DNA of 64,000 nt from Methylophilaceae bacterium (GTDB lineage: Bacteria > Pseudomonadota > Gammaproteobacteria > Burkholderiales > Methylophilaceae), in contig JAOMTQ010000003.1 in assembly GCA_028355955.1 (NCBI GenBank), forward strand, positions 44,438 to 108,437, read 5' to 3'. Position 1 is the first letter of the stretch; every line of letters begins with the position of its first letter. Position numbers and translations under genes: made by a program. Shown here piece after piece: positions 1 to 9,817 of the stretch. The notes below the pieces were generated by a model. It made no database searches, was not told the DNA's origin, and saw nothing but the letters and a program-made list of their open reading frames with translations.

Positions 1-935
1 ATGCAATTGCTTGTGGATCTTCATCTTATACTGAGCCTTCAGCTCAACAAGCCCTCAATGAGTCATATACTAGAGGAGAATCTGATGAATTCGTAATTCC
101 AACACTTATTAAAAAGTCAGGAACATATTCTGGAATTTGCGATAATGACATGGTCGTGTTCATGAATTTTAGATCTGATCGAGCTAGACAGTTAACAAAT
201 AGCATCCTCAATGAATCATTTAACAAATTTAAACGTTCTTCACGACCTAACAAAATAAATTATTTAACATTAACGAGTCATGATGAAAAACAAAAAAAAG
301 CTGAATGTATATTTAAACCTATTGATGTCAAAAATTCTTTAGGTAAATATATTTCAGACCTTAATAAGACTCAACTTCGTATAGCTGAGACAGAAAAATA
401 TCCACATGTGACCTTTTTCTTTAATGGAGGTATTGAAGAAAAATATAAAGGTGAGCAAAGAATACTAATTCCATCACAAAACGTTGCTACATATGACTTA
501 AAGCCAGAAATGAGTGCGTATGAAATTACAGAAAAACTCCATGAAGCAATTATCTCCAAGAACTATGATTTGATTGTATGTAATTACGCTAATGGGGATA
601 TGGTAGGTCATACTGGAAATTTAGAGGCAGCAATTAAAGCCATTGAGGTACTTGATGAATGTATACATGAAATATATAAAGCAATAAAAAAAATAGGCGG
701 TCAGATGATAATTACAGCAGACCATGGCAACGCAGAGGTGATGATGGATACAAAAAATCAACAAAAACATACCCAGCATACAGTAAATAAGGTGCCATTT
801 ATTTATGTAGGGAAAAAAATTAAATCAATTAAGCAAGGGGGTAAGCTATCTGATATTGCCCCGACTATCCTAGGGTTAATGGGCGAAAACAAACCAAAAG
901 AAATGACTGGGAAAAATTTAATTGAAATTGATTAG
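1..935 (+). CDS. gpmI: 2,3-bisphosphoglycerate-independent phosphoglycerate mutase, 3' part
   Basis: Cytosolic glycolytic enzyme interconverting 3- and 2-phosphoglycerate, with two metal ions and a phosphoserine intermediate. The reading frame is open from base 3, so the ORF-track ATG at 150 is internal and the true start lies before the window. Visible family motifs are FMNFRSDRARQLT, the FFFNGG stretch, NYANGDMVGHTG and the metal-binding ITADHGNAEVM near the C-terminus. Roughly the last 310 of the usual ~510 residues are present. It overlaps the start of envC by 14 bases, a gpmI-envC arrangement common in proteobacteria, which suggests co-transcription. Identification is firm; only the N-terminal phosphatase residues cannot be checked. 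Confidence 0.95.
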   Translation, partial: AIACGSSSYTEPSAQQALNESYTRGESDEFVIPTLIKKSGTYSGICDNDMVVFMNFRSDRARQLTNSILNESFNKFKRSSRPNKINYLTLTSHDEKQKKAECIFKPIDVKNSLGKYISDLNKTQLRIAETEKYPHVTFFFNGGIEEKYKGEQRILIPSQNVATYDLKPEMSAYEITEKLHEAIISKNYDLIVCNYANGDMVGHTGNLEAAIKAIEVLDECIHEIYKAIKKIGGQMIITADHGNAEVMMDTKNQQKHTQHTVNKVPFIYVGKKIKSIKQGGKLSDIAPTILGLMGENKPKEMTGKNLIEID

Positions 936-2124
936 AAAAATTAAGAATACACTCCTAATTCTTATATTTAGTATGACATCCTTGAATCTCCTTTCTGGAG
1001 AAACCGATGATGCTAAAAGTAATTTAAACAAAATACAAAAACAAATTAATTTAATTGATAAAAAGATTAAAGAAAATTCAAAAGTTAAAAAAGGTTTAAA
1101 TAGATCATTAAAAAAACACGAAAAGGAAATTAGTGCTACAAAAAAAGAAATTTTTAAAGTAAAAAAGAAACAAAAAAGTAACAAAAAGAAGTTAGCTACC
1201 TTAAACAAAAAATTAAAAAAATTAGAGAAGGAACTGTTTAAAAGGAGGCAATTACAAAATGAAATACTCTATCAATCTTATATAAAACCAAAGCCTGGTT
1301 ACTTGCAATTGTTCATAGAAGGGATAAATCCTAATGAAGTTTCAAGGCAGATTAACTATATTGGATATTTAACTAAAGCACAAAATGACAATATCCTTAA
1401 AATTGATGAGACAAGAAAAAATATCAGAGCAACGAAAAAATCAACAAAAAAAATTCTAAAAAATGTTACTCAACTTAGAAAGAAGAAAGAGAAAAATGCA
1501 AAGAAGTTAGAAAAGAAGAAGAAAGAGAAAAAATTAACTTTAAACAAAATTTCAAAAAAACTTAAATCACAAAAAAGTAAAAAACTAAAACTGCAGCAAG
1601 ATGAAAAAAAATTGAGTTCACTTGTTAAGAATCTTATGTTGAAACTTAAGGCTCAAGAAAAAAGAAGAAAAACAGAAAAAAAAGATATTAAAAAAGAGAA
1701 AAAAGTTATTGATGAAAGAGCTTATAAGGTAAATTTTGCCAAACTTAAAAAGAAACTAAAGCTTCCGGTAAAAGGTAAAGTTATATATAAGTATAATGCT
1801 AAAAGATCGGATACAGGAACAAGATGGAAGGGCTTATTTATAAAGGCCAAAGAAGGATCAAATGTAAAATCTGTCGCCTCTGGACAAGTTGTTTTTTCTG
1901 ACTGGCTAAGAGGATTTGGAAATATAATCATTATCGATCATGGGAAAAGCTATATGAGCCTTTATGGAAATAATGATTCACTCTTAAAACAAAAAGGAGA
2001 ATTTATAAAAGGTGGTGAGGTTATTGCTCTATCTGGAAACAGTGGTGGTAATAAGTATAACGGACTATATTATGAACTTAGACATAATGGTAAACCCTTC
2101 AATCCACTTAAATGGACCAAATAA
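922..2124 (+). CDS. envC: Murein hydrolase activator EnvC-like, coiled coil plus degenerate LytM domain
   Basis: Periplasmic activator of cell-division amidases (AmiA/AmiB in E. coli). The likely start is TTG at 922 (or TTG 928), because an n-region KLIRKIKN and a hydrophobic signal sequence follow at once. Residues ~30-280 form a very lysine-rich coiled coil. Residues ~290-400 are an M23/LytM domain in which the usual zinc ligands are absent: GLFIKA stands where HxxxD would be, and YYELRHNG replaces the HxH region. This matches the degenerate, non-catalytic LytM fold of E. coli EnvC. It follows gpmI with a 14-base overlap and converges on yjbQ with a 5-base gap. Family assignment is strong; the partner amidase is not in the window. 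Confidence 0.88.
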   Translation: MKLIRKIKNTLLILIFSMTSLNLLSGETDDAKSNLNKIQKQINLIDKKIKENSKVKKGLNRSLKKHEKEISATKKEIFKVKKKQKSNKKKLATLNKKLKKLEKELFKRRQLQNEILYQSYIKPKPGYLQLFIEGINPNEVSRQINYIGYLTKAQNDNILKIDETRKNIRATKKSTKKILKNVTQLRKKKEKNAKKLEKKKKEKKLTLNKISKKLKSQKSKKLKLQQDEKKLSSLVKNLMLKLKAQEKRRKTEKKDIKKEKKVIDERAYKVNFAKLKKKLKLPVKGKVIYKYNAKRSDTGTRWKGLFIKAKEGSNVKSVASGQVVFSDWLRGFGNIIIIDHGKSYMSLYGNNDSLLKQKGEFIKGGEVIALSGNSGGNKYNGLYYELRHNGKPFNPLKWTK

Positions 2125-2129
2125 TAAAA

Positions 2130-2549
2130 TTACTCTCCAATAAAATGTAAATCTATACATCTTTCAAAACTACCAAATCGATGCTCATACAAAAAAATTC
2201 CCTGCCATGTTCCTAAATTTATTTCTTTATTTTTTATTGAGAAAGATAGATTGGTTTGAGTAAGTGCAGTTCTGATGTGGGCTGACATATCATCTGGTCC
2301 TTCTAAAATATGGCTGTATGCTTCATCACCATCAACAACCAATTTTTTAAGGAAATTTTCAAGATCAAGCAAGACATCTGAGTCGTAATTTTCATTTACT
2401 AGAAGGCTAGCGGACGTATGCTTAATATTTAATGTCAATAATCCTGTATTAGCGTTTTCGTAATTGATCCAATCTTTTATCTTTGGCGTAATATCATAAA
2501 GCTTTCTTCCACTTGTTAATTCAGTAATATTTCCAAAAATTTGAATCAT
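2130..2549 (-). CDS. YjbQ/UPF0047 family protein
   Basis: Small 139-residue cytosolic protein of the YjbQ (UPF0047) family, some members of which show weak thiamine-phosphate synthase activity; the physiological role is unsettled. Family signatures visible are NIKHTSASLLVNEN near residue 45, the SHILEGPDDMSAHIRTAL segment around 80-97, and the C-terminal LGTWQGIFLYEHR. The conserved histidines of these motifs are present, and length equals the family norm. It lies 8 bases downstream of lspA on the same strand, so it is probably the last cistron of the murJ-ribF-ileS-lspA operon. Nothing else near it relates to thiamine. Confidence 0.85.
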   Translation of the reverse strand: MIQIFGNITELTSGRKLYDITPKIKDWINYENANTGLLTLNIKHTSASLLVNENYDSDVLLDLENFLKKLVVDGDEAYSHILEGPDDMSAHIRTALTQTNLSFSIKNKEINLGTWQGIFLYEHRFGSFERCIDLHFIGE

Positions 2550-2557
2550 GTTAGCCT

Positions 2558-3019
2558 CTATGTTTTTTTATAACTTCTAATTGATCCATAAAGAAATAGC
2601 AATACACCTAAAGATATTGCACCATCAGCCACGTTAAATGCAGGCCAATAAAATTCATCGATATGAAAATAAATAAAATCAATTACATAGCCATAGCTTA
2701 TTCTGTCAAAAAGATTTCCAATTGCTCCCCCAAGTATCAGAAGTAATCCTAAAACAATTAGGATATTTTTTTTATATTGATTTATTAACCATGGGATATA
2801 TATAACCGCAAGCAATGAGATAACAATTAAAAAATATCTTTGCCACCCACCTTGATCACTCAAAAAACTAAAAGCAGCTCCTGGATTTTGGAAGTGCACA
2901 AGACTTAAAAACGATGTAATTTCAACTTGCTCACCATATATAATTTTATCTTGAATATAATTTTTTGAAAGAATATCTAACAAAAAAATAGATAAACTAA
3001 TCAGATATAATTTAAGCAT
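2558..3019 (-). CDS. lspA: Lipoprotein signal peptidase (SPase II)
   Basis: Inner-membrane aspartic protease that removes signal peptides from diacylglyceryl-prolipoproteins. It has four predicted transmembrane helices in 153 residues, normal for the family. The catalytic aspartates are in GNLFDRIS and FNVADGAIS near the C-terminus, matching Asp124 and Asp143 of the E. coli enzyme. The N-terminal DILSKNYI motif is also typical. Its start overlaps the end of ileS by 8 bases, giving the classical ileS-lspA translational coupling. Confidence 0.96.
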   Translation of the reverse strand: MLKLYLISLSIFLLDILSKNYIQDKIIYGEQVEITSFLSLVHFQNPGAAFSFLSDQGGWQRYFLIVISLLAVIYIPWLINQYKKNILIVLGLLLILGGAIGNLFDRISYGYVIDFIYFHIDEFYWPAFNVADGAISLGVLLFLYGSIRSYKKT

Positions 3020-5780
3020 AAAGTCTTATTTCGCCATCCTCATAAAGATTCTTTATGCATCTTCCACATAACTCTTTATGTTTTTCATTAAGACCAACAT
3101 CATCACAATAATGCCAACATCTCTCACATTTTTGATGCTCACTTTTATTTACACTCACTTCTAGCTTTTCATTTTTCTTAATTGTGACTTTAGAAGCGAT
3201 AAAAATAAACTTTAAGTCATCATTAAATACTTTTAAACTATTATGAATTTCTTCTGGAGCACTAATCTGAATAACCGACTGTAGCGAAGATCCCACAATA
3301 CCTTTTTCTCTGAGTTCCTCTATTTTTTTATTTACAAAACTTCTAATTTCTAAGACATTTTTCCAATCATTTAAGTCTTTATCTTGCAACAAATTTTTTG
3401 GGAATTGGTACCATGTCTCGGTAAAAATACTTTTTTTATTATTTTTAAAAATAGTTTCTGACGCTTCATGTGCAGTAAAGCTTAGGATTGGTGTCATTAT
3501 CCTAATTAATGACTGCGTTATATGAAATAACGCACTTTGAGCTGATCTTCTTCCATGTGAGTTTTCCTGCATTGTATAAAGCCTATCTTTAATAACATCC
3601 AAATAAAATCCTCCTAAATCCTCTGAGCAAAAGGAAACGAACTTTTGAATGCCTAAATAAAAATTAAATGCATCATAATCTTTAATTATTGATTCTTGCA
3701 AGTTTTGGCATTGGTGCAGAGCAAACCTATCAATCGATAACATTTTTTCTGGCGATACAAGTTGTGTTTCATAATCGATATCTTCGATATTAGAAATCAG
3801 AAATCTTAAGGTATTCCTAATTCTTCTGTAGCTATCCGCCACTCTTTTCATAATCTCATCAGAAATATTAAGCTCTCCGGAGTAATCAGTGGAGGCAACC
3901 CATAATCTTAAAATATCCGCCCCATATTGATTAATAATTTTCTGAGGAGAAATAACATTACCTTTTGATTTACTCATCTTGTGGCCATCGCCATCAACTA
4001 CAAAGCCATGAGTTAATAATGCCTTAAATGGAGCCGCATCATTAATTGCACATCCGGTAAGCAAGCTTGATTGAAACCAGCCCCTATGCTGATCAGAACC
4101 CTCAAGATAAAGATCTGCAGGATAATTTAACTCTTCACGATCTTGAATTACAGATTGATGGGTAGTACCAGAGTCAAACCAAACGTCTAATGTATCCGTT
4201 GATTTAAAATATGCTTTTGCATCATCACCTAGCATAGAATCAATATCTAAATTGAACCAGGCGTCAATACCTTCTTTTTCCATATTTTTTGCAATTTGCT
4301 CAAAAAAATAAATAGATTTTGGATGCGGTAAATTTGTTTCTTTATTGAGAAATATTGGTATCGGCACTCCCCAAGACCTTTGTCTAGAAATACACCAATC
4401 AGGCCTTTTCTCAATCATCGACTTCAGTCTTCCTTCTCCCCAATTTGGGAAAAAACTTGTGTTTTTTATTACTTCTTCAGCTTGACTACGTAAAGAAATA
4501 TTTTTCTTATTTTTTACATCCATCCCAATAAACCATTGTTCCGTCGCTCTAAAAATGATTGGAGTTTTATGCCGCCAACAATGTGGATAGCTATGGGTAA
4601 AATTTTCTATAGAGACCAATGCTTCGTTCTCTCTGAGAGTCTCTATAATTTTTTTATTCGCATCCCAAACACTTAGTGATCCAACAATATCAGTGTCTTT
4701 TGTAAACTTTCCATCTTTATCCACTGGGCTTTCAACAGGTAAGTCATAACGACTTCCAACTACATAATCATCTACCCCATGAGCAGGTGCAGTATGAACC
4801 AAACCCGTTCCAGTTTCAGTTGTAACATGAGATCCACAAATGATAGGCACCTCTTTTTCTTTAAAAGGATGGCGACATTGAATATTTTCAAGTGCTTCTC
4901 CATCACAAGAACCAACCATATTACCCTCAAGTTCATATGACTTTAGTTTTGTATTTGATAATTCAGTTGAAAGTATCAAAAATTTATCCTCTATTTCATA
5001 TAATCCATACTCAAGTTTTGGATTGACACAAATAGCTTCATTAGCTGGAAGCGTCCAAGGGGTAGTTGTCCAAATAACAGCAAAAATATCTTTATTAATT
5101 TTATAATCAAAAATTCTTTCGATGGCTTCCTTATCAGGACAAATAAAAGCTACATCAATCGCTATTGATTTTTTATCCTCATATTCCACCTCAGCTTCAG
5201 CAAGGGCAGAACCACAATCTGTGCACCAATTAACTGGTTTACCACCTTGATATAAGTAGCCATTTTCGTAAATATTTGCTAATGACCTTATAATATTAGC
5301 TTCAATTTTATAATCCATTGTGAGATAAGGTGTATCCCATTCTCCAAAAACACCTAATCTTTGAAAATCTTTTTTTTGACTCTCTACTTGTTCATGCGCA
5401 TAAGATCTGCAAAGACTTCTAAACTCTTTTGGTTTTAAATTTTTCCCATGTTCTTTTTCAATGACCAATTCTATTGGTAAGCCATGACAATCCCATCCTG
5501 GAATAAAAGGAACATCAAAACCAGAAAAAGTTTTTGATTTAATAATAAAATCTTTTAAAATTTTATTTACAGCATGGCCAATATGAATATTTCCGTTTGC
5601 ATAAGGTGGGCCATCATGAAGAATGTATTTTTTCATTCCTAGACGCGATTTCCTAATAGCGTCATATATTTTTTTATGTTCTAAGCTCTTTAACCATTCA
5701 GGCTCTCTCTTCGCAAGGTTGCCTCTCATCGGAAAGCTAGTTTCTGGGAGATTAAGTTTATATTTGTTTTTTTCTGTCAT
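3012..5780 (-). CDS. ileS: Isoleucyl-tRNA synthetase
   Basis: Class I aminoacyl-tRNA synthetase charging tRNA-Ile. The 922-residue protein carries the HIGH signature as NGNIHIGHA near residue 65, a CTDCGSALAEAE segment near 190, the CP1 editing domain region (TTTPWTLPANEA), and KMSKSKGN near 605. At the C-terminus there is a zinc-ribbon with CERC and CGRC pairs, as in bacterial type IleRS. Length is close to the 938 residues of E. coli. It overlaps ribF by 4 bases upstream and lspA by 8 bases downstream, so the ribF-ileS-lspA operon is tightly coupled. Confidence 0.98.
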   Translation of the reverse strand: MTEKNKYKLNLPETSFPMRGNLAKREPEWLKSLEHKKIYDAIRKSRLGMKKYILHDGPPYANGNIHIGHAVNKILKDFIIKSKTFSGFDVPFIPGWDCHGLPIELVIEKEHGKNLKPKEFRSLCRSYAHEQVESQKKDFQRLGVFGEWDTPYLTMDYKIEANIIRSLANIYENGYLYQGGKPVNWCTDCGSALAEAEVEYEDKKSIAIDVAFICPDKEAIERIFDYKINKDIFAVIWTTTPWTLPANEAICVNPKLEYGLYEIEDKFLILSTELSNTKLKSYELEGNMVGSCDGEALENIQCRHPFKEKEVPIICGSHVTTETGTGLVHTAPAHGVDDYVVGSRYDLPVESPVDKDGKFTKDTDIVGSLSVWDANKKIIETLRENEALVSIENFTHSYPHCWRHKTPIIFRATEQWFIGMDVKNKKNISLRSQAEEVIKNTSFFPNWGEGRLKSMIEKRPDWCISRQRSWGVPIPIFLNKETNLPHPKSIYFFEQIAKNMEKEGIDAWFNLDIDSMLGDDAKAYFKSTDTLDVWFDSGTTHQSVIQDREELNYPADLYLEGSDQHRGWFQSSLLTGCAINDAAPFKALLTHGFVVDGDGHKMSKSKGNVISPQKIINQYGADILRLWVASTDYSGELNISDEIMKRVADSYRRIRNTLRFLISNIEDIDYETQLVSPEKMLSIDRFALHQCQNLQESIIKDYDAFNFYLGIQKFVSFCSEDLGGFYLDVIKDRLYTMQENSHGRRSAQSALFHITQSLIRIMTPILSFTAHEASETIFKNNKKSIFTETWYQFPKNLLQDKDLNDWKNVLEIRSFVNKKIEELREKGIVGSSLQSVIQISAPEEIHNSLKVFNDDLKFIFIASKVTIKKNEKLEVSVNKSEHQKCERCWHYCDDVGLNEKHKELCGRCIKNLYEDGEIRLYA

Positions 5781-6676
5781 AGATTTTGCTTTTCAAAAAA
5801 AAATTTTGCCTTGGTTACATCTAATTTAATTTGTTCTTTTAACTCATCGAGTGACTTAAACTTTTTTTCATCTCTTAATTTCTTTAAAAAAATAACGCTT
5901 ACATGTTGATCGTATAGATCTGATGAAAAATTCAATAAGTGTACTTCAAGTTGCAATTTATTCTCTCCCTTAATTGAAGGCCTGATACCGAGATTAGCAA
6001 CACCAAAATGATTTTGAAATTTTACAGCAAAGACACCCTTCAGTGGAGGACGATTATGCTTTATATGAATATTCGCAGTAGGAAAACCAATCTGCCTTCC
6101 ACGTTTATCTCCATGAACAACTTTTCCAGACATTGAATAAGGCCTTCCCATGAATTTATTAGCCTCCTCAAGATTATCATTAGCCAGAAGATTTCTTATG
6201 GAAGTGCTAGAAATTCTTGTATCTCCTATGAGGATTTTCTTTTGAATATTAATATCCATACCGCTAGCTGACAACTGCTTTATTCCTCCTTCTCTTCCGC
6301 TTCCAAAACAAAAATCTTCTCCTATAACAATTTCTTTTACCTTTAATTTTTCGATTAATGTACTTATAAATTGATCGCCTGTTACCTTTGAAAATTCCTG
6401 ATTAAATTTAATGATATGTACTCGATCTATTTTTAATTTATTAAAGAGTTCTATTTTTTCTCTTAGGCTTGAAATTCGAGTTTGAGGCTTATCATGTGAG
6501 AAGTAATCTTTTGGGTTGGGTTCAAAAGTTATAACTGCGCTCTCTAGTCCAAGCTCATGCGCTCTTTTCTTAACTTCAGTTAATAAAGCTTGATGCCCTA
6601 AATGCACACCATCAAAATTACCAATAGTCATAACACATGGCAATTGCTCTAAGTTGAAGTTCCTTAATATTTTCAC
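5777..6676 (-). CDS. ribF: Bifunctional riboflavin kinase/FAD synthetase
   Basis: Converts riboflavin to FMN and then FAD in the cytosol. The N-terminal FMN adenylyltransferase domain shows GNFDGVHLGHQALL (HxGH nucleotidyl-transferase motif) near residue 20 and ISSTSIRNLL near 155. The C-terminal riboflavin kinase domain starts near residue 180 with GKVVHGDKRGRQIGFPTANI. At 299 residues it is of normal size. It shares one base with murJ upstream and four with ileS downstream. This ribF-ileS-lspA order is standard in proteobacteria. Confidence 0.96.
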   Translation of the reverse strand: MKILRNFNLEQLPCVMTIGNFDGVHLGHQALLTEVKKRAHELGLESAVITFEPNPKDYFSHDKPQTRISSLREKIELFNKLKIDRVHIIKFNQEFSKVTGDQFISTLIEKLKVKEIVIGEDFCFGSGREGGIKQLSASGMDINIQKKILIGDTRISSTSIRNLLANDNLEEANKFMGRPYSMSGKVVHGDKRGRQIGFPTANIHIKHNRPPLKGVFAVKFQNHFGVANLGIRPSIKGENKLQLEVHLLNFSSDLYDQHVSVIFLKKLRDEKKFKSLDELKEQIKLDVTKAKFFFEKQNL

Positions 6677-8217
6677 TATGTGTGATGTGTCTTTCTAATA
6701 AACGAATTAAACTCAAAGCCCAATAATTTTAAGCTAATAAAATAAATTGCGCCACTAAGGCTGATGATAAGTAGTAAATTCGCTACTCTTTGTAAAAATG
6801 AATAATTAACCCACTGATCGATAGAGCCTCGAAGAAAAAATAAACCAATAGCCATCAAACTTAGAGATATTAAAATTTTAATTAAAAATCCAACCCAACC
6901 TTTGTTCAATATAAATATTTTTTCTTTCTTTAAAAAATAAAACAATAATCCTGCATTTATACATGCAGCTAAACCAATTGCAAGAGCAAGCCCTGCATGC
7001 TGTAAATATCCAATAAATAAGAGATTCATTACTTGTGTACAAAATAAAGTAAAAATTGCAATTTTGACTGGTGTTTTAATATTTTGTTGGGCATAAAAAG
7101 CCGGAGCTAATATTTTAATTAAAATTAAGCCGACTAAGCCAACACTATAAGAAATCAGCGCTATTTGAGTCATTAAAATATCATATTCACTGAAAGCCCC
7201 GTAATAAAAAAGTGTTGTAATGAGTGGGATTCCAAGCATCGCTAGCCCTACTGCTGATGGCGCTGCCAACAAAATACCTAATTTAAGGGCCCAATTTATT
7301 AATTCTGAATATTCTGATTTATTCTTATTAGATAAGCTCTTTGATAGGTTAGGTAAAAGCAAAGTACTTAATGCAACACCTAATATTCCTGCTGGAAATT
7401 CAAGCAATCTATCTGCATAGTAAAGCCATGAAATGCTTCCTACAGAAAGGAATGAAGCAAAAATTGTATTGATGAGAAGTGAGATTTGAGCAACTGAAAC
7501 ACCTAATATAGATGGCCCCATTAGTTTTAAAACTCTCCATACACCAGCATTTTTAAAGTTAAAATCAAGTTTTGGTATACATCCAATTTGCTTTAAAAAT
7601 GGAATTTGAAAAAATAGTTGAAGAATTCCCCCAATGAAAACTGACCATGCAAGAACATATGCTGGTTGATTAAAATAATCAGTAAAAAATAATGCTCCAA
7701 TAATAAATGAGATATTTAACCAAACAGGTGTAAACGCAGGCACAATAAATTTTCCAAATGTATTTAAGATACCTCCAGCCATAGATACAAGTGAAATAAA
7801 AAATATATAAGGAAATGTAATTTTTAGTAAATCTACAGTCAGATTATATTTTTCAGGATTTGTTATAAACCCAGGTGCTGTAATATAAATGATCCAAGGA
7901 GCACCAAAAACTCCTAAAAGAGTAATTAGTATGAGGAAAAGTCCTAATAAGGTTGAAATCTTATTAATAAATGACTTTAATTCAAGAGAAGAATTTTTTG
8001 TTTTATACTCAGACAATATGGGTATAAATGCTTGAGTAAATGCTCCCTCAGCTGATATTCTTCTCAATAAATTTGGAATTTTAAATGCGACGAAAAATGC
8101 ATCACTTTCTAATCCTGCCCCAAAAATCCTAGCGATAACTGTATCCCTTATAAAACCAAGTATTCTTGATAATGTTGTCATACCTCCAATACCAAAGAAT
8201 GTTTTTAATAAGTTCAT
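6676..8217 (-). CDS. murJ: Lipid II flippase MurJ
   Basis: Polytopic inner-membrane protein of the MOP superfamily that flips the peptidoglycan precursor lipid II to the periplasmic face. About 14 hydrophobic segments span ~513 residues. The N-terminus MNLLKTFFGIGGMTTLSRILGFIRD matches the family and includes the conserved early arginines. The ORF track begins at a TTG at 8223, but ATG at 8217 gives the canonical N-terminus, so I use that. It is the first gene of the murJ-ribF-ileS-lspA-yjbQ run and is divergent from rpsT, as in many Beta- and Gammaproteobacteria. Confidence 0.95.
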   Translation of the reverse strand: MNLLKTFFGIGGMTTLSRILGFIRDTVIARIFGAGLESDAFFVAFKIPNLLRRISAEGAFTQAFIPILSEYKTKNSSLELKSFINKISTLLGLFLILITLLGVFGAPWIIYITAPGFITNPEKYNLTVDLLKITFPYIFFISLVSMAGGILNTFGKFIVPAFTPVWLNISFIIGALFFTDYFNQPAYVLAWSVFIGGILQLFFQIPFLKQIGCIPKLDFNFKNAGVWRVLKLMGPSILGVSVAQISLLINTIFASFLSVGSISWLYYADRLLEFPAGILGVALSTLLLPNLSKSLSNKNKSEYSELINWALKLGILLAAPSAVGLAMLGIPLITTLFYYGAFSEYDILMTQIALISYSVGLVGLILIKILAPAFYAQQNIKTPVKIAIFTLFCTQVMNLLFIGYLQHAGLALAIGLAACINAGLLFYFLKKEKIFILNKGWVGFLIKILISLSLMAIGLFFLRGSIDQWVNYSFLQRVANLLLIISLSGAIYFISLKLLGFEFNSFIRKTHHT

Positions 8218-8386
8218 AGTCAATTATTTATAATGCTTAAAATTTTAGTATGATTTTATCACGGTACTAGATTCAATTTTTTAATGTTTAATCAATTATT
8301 TAGCTAAATTTATTTAAATAAACTTGTATCTAATTCATAAAATGGATAAAATACACAACTTAAAAATTGTTGTAAGGATTCAACCC

Positions 8387-8647
8387 ATGGCCAATACGGC
8401 TCAGACAAGAAAAAGAGCAAGACAAACGGTGAAACAAAGAGCTCATAATGTAGGTCTTCGTTCAACGCTCAGAACGGCTATAAAGAAAATTAAATCAGCT
8501 ATCGAAGGTGGAAACAGCAAAGCCGCAAAAAAAGCATTTGAAGAAAATGTTTCCATTATTGACAGCATCGCTGATAAAAAAATTATTCACAAAAATAAAG
8601 CAGCTCGACATAAATCAAGATTAAATTCTGCCATTAAATCTATGTAA
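8387..8647 (+). CDS. rpsT: 30S ribosomal protein S20
   Basis: Primary-binding small-subunit ribosomal protein contacting 16S rRNA. The ORF track starts at 8324, but the canonical [14 protein letters not shown]-terminus begins at ATG 8387, which has a clear Shine-Dalgarno AAGGAT at 8374-8379. The resulting 86-residue basic protein matches the usual length of 86-88. It is monocistronic and divergent from murJ. Downstream is a bulged hairpin that reaches into the end of purK. Confidence 0.96.
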   Translation: MANTAQTRKRARQTVKQRAHNVGLRSTLRTAIKKIKSAIEGGNSKAAKKAFEENVSIIDSIADKKIIHKNKAARHKSRLNSAIKSM

Positions 8648-8652
8648 AATTA

Positions 8653-8677
8653 GGGAATGTAATTTTTTACATTTCCC
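8653..8677. terminator. Possible shared hairpin terminator between rpsT and purK
   Basis: GGGAATGTAA pairs with TTACATTTCCC across a four-T loop, with one bulged T. The 3' arm lies inside the last codons and stop of purK. U-tracts are weak on both sides, so termination efficiency is uncertain. It may serve both convergent genes. Confidence 0.4.
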
Positions 8678-9812
8678 ATAGTTTAGATCTAATTTCCTCA
8701 GCTTTAATAATCAAGTCTTCAATGTTTTCCCCAACCACTGTGATATGTCCCATTTTACGTCCAGCACGTGGTTCATTCTTTCCATATAAATGTATATTGA
8801 TTCCTTTTCCCTCTAGTTGTGTAAAATTAGGTATCGTAACCTCTCCATTTTTTAGCCATAAGTCACCTAATAAATTTAACATTACAGCATTTTTTTCTAA
8901 AATAATATCTAGTAAATTATCATTTGTTAGACAAAGTACTTGCTGATCAAACTGACTTACATTGCAAGCGTCTAGAGTAAAATGACCAGAATTATGTGGT
9001 CTTGGTGCAACCTCATTTATATATAGTTTATTGTTAGAAATAAAAAATTCTACTGCGATTGTTCCCACATAGTTTAAATTTTTTGCTATCTTTAAAGCGT
9101 AAGTGACAGCCTCTATCTTTAAAACATCATTAACTCTTGCTGGAATTATAGATAAATCTAAAATGCCTTCTTTATGTTGATTTTCAATGACTGGAAATAT
9201 TTTTGATACCCCATCTGAGGATCTAGACAAAACCACAGAAATTTCCTTATCTAATTTTATTTTTTTTTCTAAGACAAACTCACCTTCATTTGAATCATTT
9301 AATACTGCTTTAGTTTCAGTTAAGTTATTTACATGATGTTGACCTTTACCATCATATCCAAATTTTGATTGTTTAAGAATTGCTGGAAAAATTTTTTTAT
9401 CTTCAAGATCTGATAACAATTCAGCTGATTCAATCGGCTCATAAAGTCCAATCGGTAGCTCGAGACTTTTAATAAACTCCTTTTCTTTTACACGTCTTTG
9501 AACAATTGATATTGCTCCAGAATTTGGATGAGTTCTTACTTTTTCTTCTAAATACTTTATTGTTTCTGATGGGATGTTTTCAAATTCAGTTGAAATAGCT
9601 TCGCAATTATTGATCATTAGGTCTAATGAAGATTTATCTGAAAATGAGCTACAAATATGTTTATTTGCTATTTTGCCAGCGGGACTCTCTTGATCAGGAT
9701 CTAGTACAGTCACTTCATATCCTAAGCGATGAGCTGCTTCAACAAAAAACTTTCCTAATTGGCCCCCTCCCAACATTCCTAACATTGAAGGTGGTTTTAT
9801 CACTTTACCCAT
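8667..9812 (-). CDS. purK: N5-carboxyaminoimidazole ribonucleotide synthase
   Basis: ATP-grasp enzyme of de novo purine synthesis that carboxylates AIR to N5-CAIR using bicarbonate. N-terminal Rossmann-like motif GMLGGGQLGKFFVEAA lies near residue 11. The ATP-grasp core includes LKQSKFGYDGKGQ near 145, and the substrate site NEVAPRPHNSGHFTLD lies near 265. At 381 residues it is slightly longer than E. coli PurK (355), as is common in Betaproteobacteria. It follows purE by 5 bases; the two enzymes act in sequence. Confidence 0.96.
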   Translation of the reverse strand: MGKVIKPPSMLGMLGGGQLGKFFVEAAHRLGYEVTVLDPDQESPAGKIANKHICSSFSDKSSLDLMINNCEAISTEFENIPSETIKYLEEKVRTHPNSGAISIVQRRVKEKEFIKSLELPIGLYEPIESAELLSDLEDKKIFPAILKQSKFGYDGKGQHHVNNLTETKAVLNDSNEGEFVLEKKIKLDKEISVVLSRSSDGVSKIFPVIENQHKEGILDLSIIPARVNDVLKIEAVTYALKIAKNLNYVGTIAVEFFISNNKLYINEVAPRPHNSGHFTLDACNVSQFDQQVLCLTNDNLLDIILEKNAVMLNLLGDLWLKNGEVTIPNFTQLEGKGINIHLYGKNEPRAGRKMGHITVVGENIEDLIIKAEEIRSKLWEM

Positions 9813-9817
9813 AGTTA

